From: Annulohypoxylon bovei var. microspora
Lineage: Eukaryota; Ascomycota; Sordariomycetes; Xylariales; Hypoxylaceae
DNA length: 64,000 nt
NCBI GenBank assembly: GCA_022836615.1
Contig: MU405236.1
Span: 1-64,000, forward strand
Direction: 5' to 3'
The translations under genes and the position numbers were made by a program. The notes beneath the pieces are model-generated. The model saw only the letters and a list, made by a program, of their open reading frames with translations, was not told where the DNA came from and searched no databases. This document shows, in pieces, positions 13,331 to 26,851 of this stretch. Position 1 is the first letter of the stretch. The number at the start of each line of letters is the position of its first letter.

Positions 13331-15984
13331 TAAACGTGATAATTTTAAATTAATAAATGAAAATTACCGATTTAATTTTTACCGTTATATTTTAACGTTT
13401 AAGGAACGGTTAATAAATAAACGATGATATTATTATTTTAAATATAAAATAAACACGTTTAATAAATATTATTTTAAATAAAAAAATAAAAGTAATTACA
13501 TTATGAAACTTAATGCGATATACGATTAATTTTTAAACCATAATTGTGTTAATTAAAAAAAAACGTTAAAAGGCGTATATTTTCCTTTTAAATTATGAAT
13601 TAAAGATTCCGAATAAAATCGTTATAATTAATAAAATGTATTAAATGATAAATAATTCGTCACTTAAAATCTTAATATATTTATGTTTTATAAAAAGCAT
13701 GTTATTAATCATTATAAAAAATAACCATTAAATGTTAAAAATGGTAAACGGAGCGGAATATACCGCATAAGGTTTTATTTTTAATTTAAATTTATTTATA
13801 TATATATTAAATAATAATATCGTATTAATTATTAAATTATTATTAGTAATTTTCGTTTCATTTAAAACGACGACGGATATTAAATTAAACGGTTTAAATA
13901 ATGGTTTTTTATTATTATTTCCGAAACGCATCGCGTTATATCGTAACTTACGGCCATTTATTCGGATAAGCCATATATTAACATTAATATTCGTTATAAC
14001 GGAATATAAAACTTAAAGTAAAACATTGTAAAAAGTATTTTTAAGTTTAATTAACCGAAAAGGTTATTAAAAAAAAAAAATTTTTATGGTTATATACGTG
14101 TAATTATTTAAGGTAATTAATTTCGAAGGCTTTTATTTCTTTGCTTTAATTAATTTATATTATTAAATGAACTTTCGATTATTAAAATGGATGGAATAAG
14201 GTATTAAATGATTAATACGTTTAAACGAAATTACGGTGAATTATTATGGATTAAATTAAAGATTTAATTAATATATATATATTAATATTATATAAAAATC
14301 GAATGAAAATATTAATAAAATGAAAAATACCGTATAATACGTTAAATGATCGTGAAAACTTTATAAACTTTTATATAAATTATATTAAAATGTTAAATCG
14401 GCGATTTATTTCGTAAAAAAATTATAAAAATGTAAATTTTTTTTATTTAAATTTTTGCAAATATAATGAATTTTCTTAACACGTTTTAACTTAAAGAAAC
14501 CCGTTATTTCTTAGTTAATTAATGTTATAAGTTTTTTATTTTAAATAATAATATTAAATTTATGCATGTTATTATGTGTAAATAATAAATCGCCATTATG
14601 TTTTTTAAATAAAATGTCGTATTTAATTTACGTAATATATTAATTATGTAAAAAATTAAAATTAAAAATAATGTACGAAAGCTTAATAAAATTAAGTTTC
14701 GACGGGCGAGGTAAATGATTTAATTTATTTAATAAATTTTAAGTTTAATTTTTTACCGATAACTTCGTTTTAAAGGTTAAATATGGTTATGTTACGTTAA
14801 GAATAATATTAATAATATAAGTTTAAATTAATATATCGTGCCTTTTAATTTATAATGTATATTAATCGCGAAATTAAATGAATTTTAAATATATATTTAC
14901 TTTATTTTAAAATAAAATAATGGGAACTTTTATACCCATCGCTCGTAAATACGGGGTAATTAAAATAAAAACCTAAACTTTATTTAAATTTAATTATTAA
15001 TAATTCCGTATAAAAAGCGTTTTATTTAAGTGGTTCGATTTAATAATTACTTTATTTATAACGAAAATATCCCGTATGTTTTCAATGTAATATATGCGGT
15101 TATTATTAATGTATTTATTATGGATGGTCATTTTTTAATAACGAATAATATTAAGGTTTATATAAAGATCCGGTGGCGGAATAAAAAAGAAATTATTAAA
15201 ATAAAATTAATACCGGTTATAAAGCGGAATATTTTTAAATAAATTATTAAAGGGAAACTTTTTTAAATCCGTTTTATATAAGTTTATTTTATTATTATTA
15301 ATTTTATTATTATATAATAAACTTAAAAATAATAAAGCAATAAAATTAAAAATTATATAAATATTTATAAAAATAATTAATAATAAGGAACTTAAAAACA
15401 ATGGTTAACGTAACTTATTTATAATTTCGTAATTTTAAATTCGAAGCTTTAAATTAAAAATTAATTAAATCGGATGTGGGATATACGGTGCGTGGGATTA
15501 TATATGAAAATAAAGTTTTATATTAACTTTTTTAATTAAAAATAAGCGTTATTAATTACATCGAAATTAATATTATGCATTGGTAAAGCTTTTAATATGA
15601 ATCATGTATTAAAATTATTAATTTTCGGAAAAAAATTTAAAAATAATTTAACGAAAAAACCACGGAATTACTCCGCTTCGATTAAAATTATTTTAATATA
15701 TTAAATGTATAAAAATTATTATTATATATAAAGTATAACGTTTTATATTTAAACCTTCGAATTTTTCCTTTTTTAATAATTAATTATATTTTAAACCTTT
15801 ATAACTTTTACTTTACATTGGTAACGCATTTATTTATTAATTTTTTTTATTATAATTATAATAATTATATAATGTTTTATATGTAAAGTTTAAATTTAAA
15901 GTAAATAAATTATATTATAAATATATAATTGTTTAAAATTAAACGTAATTATAATAATAACGATAATTAAAATAATAATTTTAA
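13331..15984. other. AT-rich stretch, possible helicase tail
   Basis: This follows the helicase relic. It probably includes its C-terminal part, which I could not read motif by motif. Short open frames of 60-70 codons occur here but have the amino-acid make-up of random AT-rich DNA (N, I, K, F, Y) and are not called as genes. Confidence 0.4.
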
Positions 15985-16250
15985 TAAAAATAAAACTTTT
16001 AATAAAAATAAAACTTCCACCGGAAACGAAACCTTTATTAGAAACGAAACCTTTATCGGAAACGAAACTTCCACCGGAAACGAAACTTTTAATAAAAACG
16101 AAACTTTTAATAAAAACGAAACTTTTAACGGAAACGAAACTTTTAACGGAAACGAAACTTTTAGCGGAAATAAAACTTTTAACGGAAACGGAACTTTTAA
16201 CGGAAATAACAATTCCAGCGGAAATAATAACGTTAATGGAAATAAAAACA
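15985..16250. repeat. 18-bp minisatellite, open in frame on both strands
   Basis: About 14-15 head-to-tail degenerate copies of an 18-base unit, typified by ACTTTTAACGGAAACGAA. Read on the + strand in one frame it encodes the hexapeptide T-F/S-N/T-G-N-E; on the - strand it encodes FPLKVS-like hexapeptides in a 94-codon open frame. Unit variants replace TTTAAC by TCCACC, and GGA by AAA or AGA, so part of the variation is transition-like and part is not. It is probably a low-complexity segment of a decayed element. Because the unit length is a multiple of three, the long open frame is expected without selection. Confidence 0.85.
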
Positions 16251-16618
16251 AAGAAATAATATTATACGAAATATACGGTTTATTTATAATGTTTTTTAAA
16301 ACATATTCCGCATAATTACCCGATGACCTTTTAATTTAATTCCTTTTTTTTATTATAAAGGTTTATTAAATTAATTTTTATTATTTTTTAATGAACCGGG
16401 GACGGCGTAACGGATGTAATTTTCATTTTTCGAATACATAATATTGTTTTAAATTAATATAATAACGGAAAGAGTGATGTGGGATAAAACGAATAAAAAA
16501 ACGAATATAATAAAAATATAAAGATTTAAAAAAAAAGTAACGATTAATAATATATTAATTTATATTTTTTTTATTATATTATAAAGAATTTTAAATATGT
16601 AATTTTAAATATAATTAA

Positions 16619-16745
16619 ATTAAATTAATTTAATTATATTAAACCAAGTGAAATGAAATGAATTAAATTAATTAAAGTGAATTAAATTAAATTAATTAAA
16701 ATGAATTAAATTAAATTAATTGAAATGAATTAAATTAAATTAAAA
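16619..16745. repeat. Short AT-rich tandem repeat (about 24-bp unit)
   Basis: Four to five imperfect copies of a unit built on GAATTAAATTAAATTAATT followed by AAAAT, GAAAT or AAAGT. It lies in the AT-rich block and has no coding capacity. Confidence 0.7.
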
Positions 16746-17574
16746 CGAAAAAATCGAATTAAATAAAATTATTAAAATCGAATTAATTAATAAGATTAAT
16801 GAATTTAAAGTTATTAATTTATAATTAAATAAATTATAATAATTAATTAAATAAACGTTTTAAATAATTATATTTATTAAGCTTTTTATTAAACCATTTA
16901 TATAAATTATTTTTATTAAATGAATCATTTTTAATTATTTTAATTTATTTTTTTAAGATTAAAAACTTTTTTTATATATGTTAAATTGAATTTAAAGAAT
17001 TAATGATGTAATTGCTTTAAATAATTATAATAACTTTATGTGCGAAAATTAAAAAGTTTTAATTATATAAATTCTTTAATAATTAATTCGATACTTTTAA
17101 TACGAAAATTAAAAGGTTTTAATTAAATAAACATTTTAAGTAATTAATTCGTTGTTATTATTTATTTGGTTTATGCGTAAAAATTAACTTTTAATAAACT
17201 TTTCGTTTTTAAAAAATTAAATTTTATCGAAACGCATTTTTTTACGAACGGGTTATTTCGAAAATTAAGATTTATTATTTAATTAATTAAAAAACTTTAT
17301 CCATGAAATAATGCATTTAATTAATCGTTGTAAATATAACGGCTTTTTAAGAAATAACGAGGTTTATAAACTTTTAATGTTAAAAATATAAGATTATTAC
17401 GATAAGAAATTTTTAATAAAAATTATAAAAAAAAAAATTACATTAAAGCTTTTCTTATATAATTATTTTCGTTAAATTCGGGTATAACTTAAATTTAAAT
17501 CTTATATATTATAATTTTTTATTTAATTTTTAATATTATTATTTATTTTATTATTTTTAATTTTTAATTTTTAA

Positions 17575-18110
17575 CCTTCCGTATTAACGGTTACATGCCT
17601 TTGCTTAACGCGTTACACACGCCTTGTAAAATCTTTTTACCGCCAATATAAGCACTTATATAACCTTAGCTTTTTAACCTTATCCTTTTATTTTTCTAAC
17701 CTTAAGACCTAGGCGGTTATATACCTTTATTCGGCGCGTTAATACACGCTTCGCAAAGCCTTTCCGCCGTTAATACAAAACATTTTCATCCTTAACCTTT
17801 CATTTCCAGCCCTTATACGTTACCCCCCCTTAACTTTATATGCTCCTTCCTTAATACACTCCCGCCCCATAAATTACCACCATTATACAATCTTTCCCTC
17901 ATATAATTAATTACTTTAACCCCCCTATACATTATTTTACTTTACCTTCCTATACGCTCCGGCTTCATAAATTACCTTAATCCTTTATACATTACTACCC
18001 TTAATATACCCCGATTTTATACGTTACCACCTTTATACGTTACTTTAATTTACCTTTTCATACATTCCATTCTTTATACGCTTTATCTTTTATATAATAT
18101 TTTACCCTTT
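17575..18110. repeat. Pyrimidine-rich, G-poor island with internal repeats
   Basis: The + strand is rich in C and T and strikingly poor in G, unlike the surrounding AT block. A roughly 125-bp unit occurs twice, starting at 17,588 and 17,713. The copies share CGGTTAnATnCCTTT and a GCG-rich core followed by ACAC and AAA. Downstream, a degenerate TTATACGTTACC / CATAAATTACC motif recurs about ten times to 18,080. The strand asymmetry suggests one-sided RIP (G to A on this strand only) of a repeat, but its origin is unknown. Confidence 0.6.
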
Positions 18111-19850
18111 TTTTATTTTTTAATAATTCTTTTAACCTTAAACCTTTTAATTTTAACCTTAATTTTTAACCTTAATTACTAACCTTTTTAAATCTTAACT
18201 TTAATTTTTTATTTTAAATCTTTAATAACTTTAATTTTTAATAATTTTTAATTTTTAATATTAATTTTAAAACTTAATTTTTAACTTTTTCTTTTAATTA
18301 TATAATTTATTTACATAAATAAAACCTTTAAAACTTAAATAACATTTTTAATCTTTTAACCTTATATGATTATTACGCACTTACGTAATCTTTTTTTTTA
18401 AACTTTAAATAATTATAACTTTTTAAATAATTAATTAAAAAAATTAAAAAAATTAAAATCGATTTATTTTAATTTTATTATTAATTTTAAACTTTTTTTT
18501 ATTTTATATAAAATATATAATTTACTTTACATTTTCGATTTTTTTCGATTTTAAAAAATTATCGCATTAAAAAAGTTAATATTTTTAAAAATGTTTTATT
18601 CGTAAAAATAACGGAATTAAATTTTTATAACATGAAAAAAATCACCTCGATATAATAACTTTTTTAAAGTTCGGGTATTACGTTAATTACATTAATTAAA
18701 TTAAGGTTTTTATAATTACATAATAAATTAATTACATTTAAACCTTAATATAATTAATGTAATAATTTTAAATATTATAAAATATTATTCATTTTCGATT
18801 AATTTAATATTTAAATATTATAAAAGGAAATTAAATTAAAAAACTTTTTCCGTTATTTAATTATTATAAGGTATATGTAATTATTATTTATTATTTCGAA
18901 GCATACATGGTTAAAAAGGTATTTTTAATAAAGTTCGTAAATATAAAACGAGTTCACTTTTATATTTATTTAATAAAATTCCGTAAAATGTTATTCGTTT
19001 ATTTTATTATATTAATTAATATTTCCATAAAAAAAACAATTATCGCCATAATAATAATTAATTATTTTTTTATTACTTTATAAATATCACATTTAATTTT
19101 TCCGGTTAAAAATTAAAGTTAAATTATTTTAAAATTCATGATATATCATTTAAATATATTTATTTATTACTTTTATTACTTATTTATTTATTTACTTATT
19201 TATTTATAATTTTTATATCCATTAAATGTTAAAGTTTTTAAATTACGTAAAGCATGAAAATTACGTATTTAATTATTTTATCCATTTAAATTAATGTAAT
19301 AAACCGAAAATAATAATTAATAAAGCTTTAAATTTAATTACGTACTTATAACAAATACCGGATAATAAACGACCATATTTTAATATTATTTATATGTCGA
19401 ATTTACTTTAAAATTTCTTATAATACGCGGCCACGTTATTTAAAAACGTTATATATATTTTATATTTAATAATATAACGCCATGTAAATGAATTAAATTA
19501 TACCGCTTTATTAAAATGATTTTTTTTAAATATTAATGTTATTAAATGTAATCCCTTTAATTTAATCGATTATTTATAATTTAAAAATCTTAAAAAAAAT
19601 TAATAACGAAAAGGACATAATTTTTATAAATTTATTTTATAAATAAAATCCATAATTATTTGTAATTTTAAAAGGTTATATAATATTTTTAAGGTTAATA
19701 TTATTTAAGTACTTAAGTATTTAAGTGGGTGAGTAATTTTATATAATTAACGTTATGTAATAAAAAAATTAAAATAATATATATTTAATAATTATTATAT
19801 ATAAGTACTTATAAAAAGAAAAAAAAGGGGGTTTAAAATACTTTTAAAGT
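18111..19850. other. AT-rich tail of the block, no feature seen
   Basis: Composition is like the rest of the block, with several TTTAACCTT-type runs at its left end and a TTATTTATTTACTTATTT run near 19,180. No coding remnant is recognisable. The transition to normal composition is abrupt at 19,850-19,900. Confidence 0.5.
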
Positions 19851-22666
19851 TAATTCTAAAGGATAACAGTTGGAAATTTCGTTTATAAGCATAATATTAC
19901 CTTAATTAATTATCTTTTTCATATAATTAAAGCACAATGTCGAAGGCATAGGAAAATGACCTAAGCTAGTGCTAGGTAACTTAAGACTTGGAGAAAAACA
20001 GGTGTGAAAACAGTCACGTATTATCTTTCATGGGGAGGACAAGGATGAATTGGTACACATAATCACCATTAATAGAAGCTGTACATGGGGTGGTCTAAAC
20101 TTCTAGTTCAGAATTTATATGAACGTTGGCAACAAGGTTTGATCGCTTGTGCTTGTTTTTAACGCTTTCCTAAATGATACTACATACATCAATCCACGGG
20201 TATTCGTCCCTTAGCTTTTTTCGACATATAGATAGCACTCATAAAGTTCTAGGTTGAAGTAGTGTTTATAGATTAATGCCTTCCATCTTTACGGGATTTG
20301 AACGTGTTTATATTAGTTTAAAGGAACGATTCCTTGTCTTAATAATGACCCAGGATGACATAACCTAGGTTAATGTACGCTTGCAGATTCGCATTTAACT
20401 ACCTCTTTAGAATTTACTCTCATAAATATAGAGTACTCAAGCCAACAACCATGTAGTAGTGACTGATTTATAACCCTGGTGTTTTCTTTGCTTTCATAAA
20501 GTCACTTTTTACCTCGGGAAAGATTTGCTTCGTTGTTTCCTTCAGGGGCTGTTGATAAATATTCTGCAACGACAATGCGCGAAGGGTTGGGGGACCATAA
20601 TGATAACTTTGGCCATGATACTTCTCTCCATTCTGCAAGAGATGATATCTAGGAAAATCGAGAAGATCGTATTCATGTTAAACATCACTTAATAAGCAGC
20701 AACAAAAAAAACAATATATGATACTAGTTAATCGTTGACTCAAACAACAAGCTATTAACTTAGGTTAGGCCATCTACCTCTTTAAGAATCTATGTAACAA
20801 ATGACACGTTGGGAATTGAGGGCTTCATTCTTATTTTTATAATGAATCCCTCTTTATTTGCTTAGGATAATTTTTAATATTTATTAATCCTTACCTTCCT
20901 CTTGGATACCAAGGTATTCATGACATTGTAATTAAAAAGCCTGATTAAGTAAGATAAATAACTTAGGTAAGCAATCATGATTGGTTAATTTTTCATTACG
21001 TAAGGTATTTATGGCAATGCTATCCCTTGAACTCGTAGCCCTACGCACATGATGGAGTGTACTTATCTAAGTTAGGGATGATTGCTAAATTGTTAAGTCG
21101 AATTCATATCGAAGTCTTCTGATCCGATACATAGAGTTGCTAATAATAGGGTGATCGGAAAGTCCGGATAGCCTTGTATGACGAAATTACATTGCTCAAT
21201 TAGGGATTGTTATGATTTCGTGAAAAAGAGGCTTAGCAGTTCAGTGAATCGAAGAGCCACATCGCATAATCAATTGCGTGCTCGGAAAGCGGCTCGAAGA
21301 AGAAAAGTAGGTATCTAGATACTAATTACGCTGGAGGCATTTTGAATGAGGTATACAATATACAAAATTATTGAATTGCGTGACGAATCCTCCGGGGTAA
21401 TATATGTATTATTGCGCGAACGACGGAAGATTGTAAGAAAATGGCGAGATCGATAATCTCGTCAGATTTATTGGGAATTGTGAGTCGAAAATAGATCGAC
21501 GCCACAGGGGCTGGCGGCTGTCGGAGTCCGTGTCCAGTTGTACAATGTCAATTGTACCAATCAATATATTACCTAATGTCACTGTATGATACAGTAATTC
21601 GGACACTATGTACTAGTACCTAGTTGCCGACCCGTAGTTGTTGTGGAACAGAACGAATATTAATTGTACAGGCAAACTCCTAGAAATGTGCAATTGCATG
21701 CTGCATTAAGTTGATATGTCTAATAGTAATTGACGAGAGGAGGTAAGGAGGGACAGATTACGTTATAGACGGAGGACGGCATCCGAATACTGCTCAGGTG
21801 GACTCCAGGTACCGGGAGCAGGCCCTCTATTTTAACCTTAGAGGTGCATTACCCCAGACTCCACCAGGCTATTCCTGAGATATCGTGGCCCGATAGCCGT
21901 AGTGGGTCCCGGTTAAGAAGATTTCGGGTGGTTATCGGTCTAAAATGTCGCCATTCGGGTCCCAAAGCACCAAAAGGTGAACGGGCAAGAAGCAACAAAG
22001 TTGAGCTAAGTTGGCGCTGGTCGCCTGCTTAGATGGAAGGGGGCACCGGCTTGGATATTGGTGTACCTAGTGGACTCTCATTGGTATGGGAAACTGGGAA
22101 ACAATGACCACTTTTATTTTATTTTTCTTTTGACCGCCTCAAACGACTTCCGTCTCGGGACCCAACCAAGTCTAGCCATTCAACATCTACCCAGTGCCAT
22201 CCAGGAAAGCCGCATCGAATCCGCAGCGAGATCCAGACTATCTAAGCAAATCGCAAGCAAGGGAATGCAGGCTTGGTCCGATTTCGCCATTTTATCGACC
22301 TTACATGCAATTGCCTGTACTCCTATGAGCAGCATGGATTGATACCAGTATACCAATCTACCAAATATACCCAATACACCGCACATAGTCGTCGTCCTCT
22401 TTCTTTGGTCCATGGTCCTGCGCGAACCCGTTCTTGCGAAACTTAAACCGGGACGGCAACTAAACGGCAGCCATCAGCCATCAGCCATACGGCACTGAGC
22501 ACCAACCAACCTGGATGGTCATCATCTAGCACGCAATCTCACCTTGGTTTCACCGTACTCTTCGATGATCACCATACTCTCTCGGATGGTGCAATCTGAA
22601 TAAAACTTCCCTAGGGCTTTGTCCTTCGACCCGACTACTAATCTAATTTCCCTCGACTTCACCAAC
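19851..22666. other. Intergenic region, no gene supported
   Basis: Normal fungal intergenic composition with scattered CCTAGGT motifs (19,970, 20,362, 21,623). Open frames are short, overlap on opposite strands and show no recognisable domain. The last few hundred bases, which are pyrimidine-rich, probably hold the promoter and 5' leader of the downstream F-box/WD40 gene. Confidence 0.5.
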
Positions 22667-24977
22667 ATGGATAGCCTGCCGCCCGTACCGATACCCAACG
22701 GCCACGAGCCGCCGTCGAGACCGAATGGTCACATATTGTTTGCAAACGACGGCACCTTTGCGGCTCTAAACCTCATATCCTCCACCAACAACCACGATCA
22801 CTTACAAAGACCGTCGTTATCGTCTTTCTCGCACGACCAGCCCAACACGAAACCGTCGAGAGATAACTGTGATAGGCGAAGGCCTGAGGATCCGGAGGAC
22901 GCCTCTCGTCTACCCAATATGTCCCAACAACTTATGAACCAATCCGTTACCCCATACTTGCGGGAACATATACCTGGATTATATGCGCCGATAGGAAAAC
23001 CCAATCTTCCGTCTATGACCGCTTTGAAGACAAAGGATCCAAACAGCAAATACTGTTATAGGCACCGTCCAGATTCAAAATGTCGAAGGGCGGCTGACGA
23101 GACTAAGATGGGAGTAATACAGAGTGTATGTTTTGACATCGTGATATTGTGATACTGTGATACTGTGATAAAATGATAACTAGTGATGTGTTGGTAACTA
23201 ATTGATTAATTTATAGGAACTCGAATCATTACCTGATGCCGATCGACAGGCCATCACAAATGTTTGGTCTTTATTTTCAGCTGCCCCTTCAAAACACCGC
23301 GAGCTTATGCTGCAAGGGATCATCACCCAATGCTGCTTCCCACAACTCTCTACCGTATCTCGAGAAGTTCACGAACAATTAAAAATAGACTTTCTAACTG
23401 CTCTACCGACCGAGCTGTCTCTAAAAATCCTATGTTACCTTGACTGCTCTTCCCTTTGCAAAGCCGCGCAGGTTAGCAGGCGCTGGAATACCTTATCAGG
23501 AGACGATGTCGTCTGGCACCGGATGTGTGAGCAACACATCGGACGCAAGTGTGAGAAGTGTCAATGGGGTCTGCCAAAGTTGGAGAAAAAGAGATTGAAG
23601 GAATGGAAAATTCAACAGCGGGCAGACGTGGAAACCCAACGAGCGCTAGCAATTATTGGCCACAGCCCTTCGGTTGCGAGTCCCGCCAAGCGTGCCGCAT
23701 CGTCTTTGGAGTCTACGGAATCCGAATCCTCTAAACGCCAATGTGCCAACGGTGTCGGCTACGGGCCTAAACCAACGGGCACACAGAAGTTTAGACCATG
23801 GAAGGACCTATACCGGGAGAGATATCGTGTCGGGTCTAACTGGCGCTACGGCAGGTGCACTATCAAAACGTTTGGGGGAGAGCATACGAACGGGATAACT
23901 GCTCTGCAATTTGACGACAACATTCTTGCTACGGGTTCTTACGATTCGAAAATCAAGCTTTGGGACATCGAGAAGGGCGAAGTGATAAGGACCCTCTACG
24001 GCCATACGATGGGAATTCGAGCACTCCAATTCGATGATCGCATGCTCGTTTCGGCTAGTTTGGATGGTACGGTCAAGATTTGGAACTGGCGAACGGGCGT
24101 CTGCATCAATACCCTCAACCACCAAGGTGGCGTCATAACTGTACACATGGACGGCGATCTTCTGGCTTCGGGATCCATGGATAGGTCGATCAAGATTTTT
24201 AACTTCAAAACTCAACAGTCGTATTGTTTACGTGGTCATACCGACTGGGTGAATCACGTCCGCCTCGATATGGCATCGCGTACGATATTCTCCGCCTCCG
24301 ACGACTGCACTGTAAAACTTTGGGATCTCGATTCTAAAGTCTGCATCAAGACGTTCGAAGGCCATGTTGGACAAGTTCAACAGGTACTTGCGCTCCCGGA
24401 CGACTATGAGTTTGAGGACGAGACTACACGAGATGGGGATGCTGCCTCCGTGACTAGTAACCGCAGTGGTACACCTCCTGGCTGTTCGTCGTCTTCGATA
24501 TCGCAGGCTCAAATAGACGAAGAGCGAGCCGCGTATGGTCCGATCTTCCAAGACGATCTCGAACGGCCATTGCCCCCACGATATATGCTTACTGGGTCTC
24601 TCGACGCGACAATGAGACTCTGGGATACGGCGACAGGAAAGAGCCCCCGAACTTTCTTCGGGCACGTCGAAGGTATCTGGGGACTGGCGGCCGATTCTTT
24701 GCGATACGTCACTAGTGCCAATGACGCTACGGGTAAGGATTTAGATTCTATCTGCATTATTTCGGGGATCTAAGCTAACGCTATTGTTAATATAGTCAAA
24801 GTTTGGGATGCTCGAACTGGGAAGTGCGAACGAACCTTTGCAGGCCATTCTGGTCCCGTGACCTGCGTAGGACTGAGCGACAGCCGAATGGCGAGCGGGA
24901 GCGAAGACGGAGAAGTGCGAATGTATAGCTTCGAAGGTGAACCTTCGGAGGTCGAAGAATTCGGTACTCCTGCCTGA
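22667..24977 (+). CDS. sconB: F-box/WD40 sulfur controller protein (SconB/Met30 type)
   Basis: Substrate-recognition subunit of an SCF ubiquitin ligase. In the family (Aspergillus SconB, Neurospora SCON-2, yeast Met30) it turns down the sulfur-assimilation activator MetR/CYS3/Met4. Exons are 22,667-23,125, 23,217-24,732 and 24,796-24,977, giving 718 aa. The ATG in CCAACATGG was chosen; the frame is open further upstream but without an ATG. An N-terminal [10 protein letters not shown] motif, typical of this family, lies just before intron 1. The F-box is at about aa 210-257 ([14 protein letters not shown]). [10 protein letters not shown] segment follows. Seven WD40 blades span about aa 367 to the end, with an acidic/serine insert (about 548-611) inside blade five. 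Intron 2 interrupts blade six exactly where TVKVWD is restored. No lesion is visible. It is far from other genes and presumably has its own promoter. Confidence 0.92.
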
Positions 24978-26851
24978 TTTTCTCGAATAGCACTGGAGTT
25001 TCTGACGAGCTCAGAGGGAGCTAAACTTTTTCATCGATTTATGATAACGCGGATTTGATTTATGGGGCGTCTAAATATACCACTACATTTAAAGCGGCTT
25101 ACCCAAGGAACGACAAAAAAGAATCGGGCTTGGCGGCACTAGTCCTTTCGATCAGGATATCTGACGAACCATGGAGGGGCGGCGTTTACTGCTTAGAAAA
25201 ATTTCAAGAAGGCGTACTGGAAGAACTAACGGCATCGTGGCATCGAGTGCTGCAGAGACGAACGGCTGCTATGACCTTGGGGTCGGGGGATGACGGAGTC
25301 TACGAAGCATTCAACATGGCCCTGCACGGGTACGGAATTGTTGGGGGTTAAGGTTATCTACGCGATTGCATTATAATGAATCTAATCTAGTATCCTAATA
25401 CGTATGTGGCTTAAGCTTGTTTTAGATAGTGTGCTGACTCACTTTAACTGCATGTGAAGTTCGTTCTAGACTCGTGGTCGATCTGGATGGGACATGAGGT
25501 AGGTAGCAACCTGGACACCCCGCGGCTGAACCCCATGTTCTTAAAGGGGTCGTTATCGATATTTCCATTATTCCACGTACCTGGATCTACTTGGCCAAAA
25601 AGTATTCTAGTTATGCCTCTAACCTCGGCAAGAGAAATGTTTATATACTCCATATACTCCATATACTAATTATTGTACTAGAGCTTCAAAGAACTTAAGC
25701 TGCGAGTGGACTCTATCCGGAAGTAACCGGACCCAGCTTCGTAAGGAGGTACGTATCCACAATCCCTGCCAAGTCTCCATTCCCCGGCTACTTCTCCCCG
25801 CAAAATCACAAGCTCGGCTCCCGGTCGGTAAACCAATATACTTTCGACGTCACTGTTAAGATCACAGGCCAAAACATGTTCAAAGTTGCAATCCTCATGA
25901 AAAACGATTGATACATGAGATAGAGATTGTGGGATGCAATGTGACATTGCTCAACTAGCCAATTGGACATAATGACCCCAAGTATTGGAATGTTCTTAAG
26001 TATAAACTAGGTACACTTGGAGAAGCGTCTTCCTCTTAACCGCCAAGGAATATGTTACACCACGCGATTGAAGCTCCGGTTCACCGAACGAGTTTTGATC
26101 CGGCGGACCGTTCACAGCGAGTATGGGAAAGCTATAGTACTGGTTAAGGTTTTCGGTCGCCATCATTCGAACGTCGATCTAGCCAGCAGTCAACCCCACA
26201 ACGCACTACTCGTGTTTCCCCAGCCAGCCCAGTCTAGCAAAAGCTCCCTAGGTAGATCTAGGACGAGCACGAGATGGAGTGTTGATTCTCAGCCGCGGAT
26301 CTTTTCGACGGCTCGCTTGAGTCACTCGCCTCTCCTTTCCGGCATGGCGGGTACGTGAAGCTTATGTCAGTGCCTGTAGCTCGGTAATGTCTTTCATCGC
26401 TTGGTCCCTTGGGGCCGAACTTCTGGGCTTTATACATTCCTACAGATACCTCCATGATATCCCAGCTTAAAGTTCCGGCTTGTAATCGTATTGTAGGTTT
26501 AGATGACTTTTCTCTCCTAGTACTTCTACGTCTTCTGCAATTTCGTACACATCGGACGACCTTGTTTACTTCTTACTTCTAGCTATTCTCCTACTCCTTT
26601 GGCGTCGGTTAGACTTTACTTGCATAGTGCTCTCCCTTTGTTCTCGTATCCCCTTAAATATCAAGCGCCCCGTATCCCCGTTAGCTGTCGCTTTCTTTGT
26701 ACCCCTCCATCGCGATATTGGTGACGACCGTTGCATGTGATTACCTTATTTGCCTCGAAGTGTTCGCCTTACTTCACCCTCGACGACTTGAGTACAATCG
26801 AAAGAGATACGCAATAGAACCAGGGCGCAAGCCCAACATTAAAAATACACA
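24978..26851. other. Intergenic region, no gene supported
   Basis: The region holds the 3' flank of the F-box gene and the promoter and leader of the carrier gene. Open frames of 70-113 codons at 25,055-25,351, 25,678-25,947 and 26,017-26,358 overlap frames on the other strand and lack recognisable domains. The last 300 bases before the carrier gene are pyrimidine-rich (TCTTTCTTTG-type tracts), usual for a fungal promoter. A TATACTCCATATACTCCATATAC triplication lies near 25,645. Confidence 0.5.

Larger units (their letters stand above)
100..19850. other. RIP-degraded AT-rich block
   Basis: About 19.7 kb of extremely AT-rich DNA with short homopolymers and stops in all frames. Remaining C is largely in CpG, while CpA and TpG are scarce and TpA abundant, the dinucleotide pattern expected from RIP (CpA to TpA). 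Where a protein can still be recognised (the helicase relic at 11.5-13.3 kb), differences from consensus codons are C to T or G to A. No intact gene is supported. Composition changes sharply to normal near 19,850. The block is most simply a pile-up of old transposons. Confidence 0.9.

Noticed and set aside
13728..15401. Short open frames of 64-70 codons in the AT block
   Set aside because: Composition (N, I, K, F, Y) and length are what random AT-rich DNA gives; no domain, no conserved start context.
15967..16251. 94-codon FPLKVS-repeat protein on the minus strand
   Set aside because: It is the by-product of an 18-base tandem repeat whose unit is a multiple of three; no promoter or flanking coding sequence.
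100..19850. AT-rich block as a mitochondrial DNA insertion
   Set aside because: No mitochondrial gene, tRNA or rRNA was recognisable. The readable helicase relic differs from consensus by RIP-type transitions, and identified neighbours in the other AT block are retroelements.
22500..22580. CYS3/MetR binding sites upstream of the F-box gene
   Set aside because: ATGGTCATCAT and GATGATCACCAT resemble the ATGRYRYCAT consensus but neither satisfies it.
25055..25351. 98-codon open frame after the F-box gene
   Set aside because: No recognisable domain, no intron context, and overlapping open frames nearby suggest chance.
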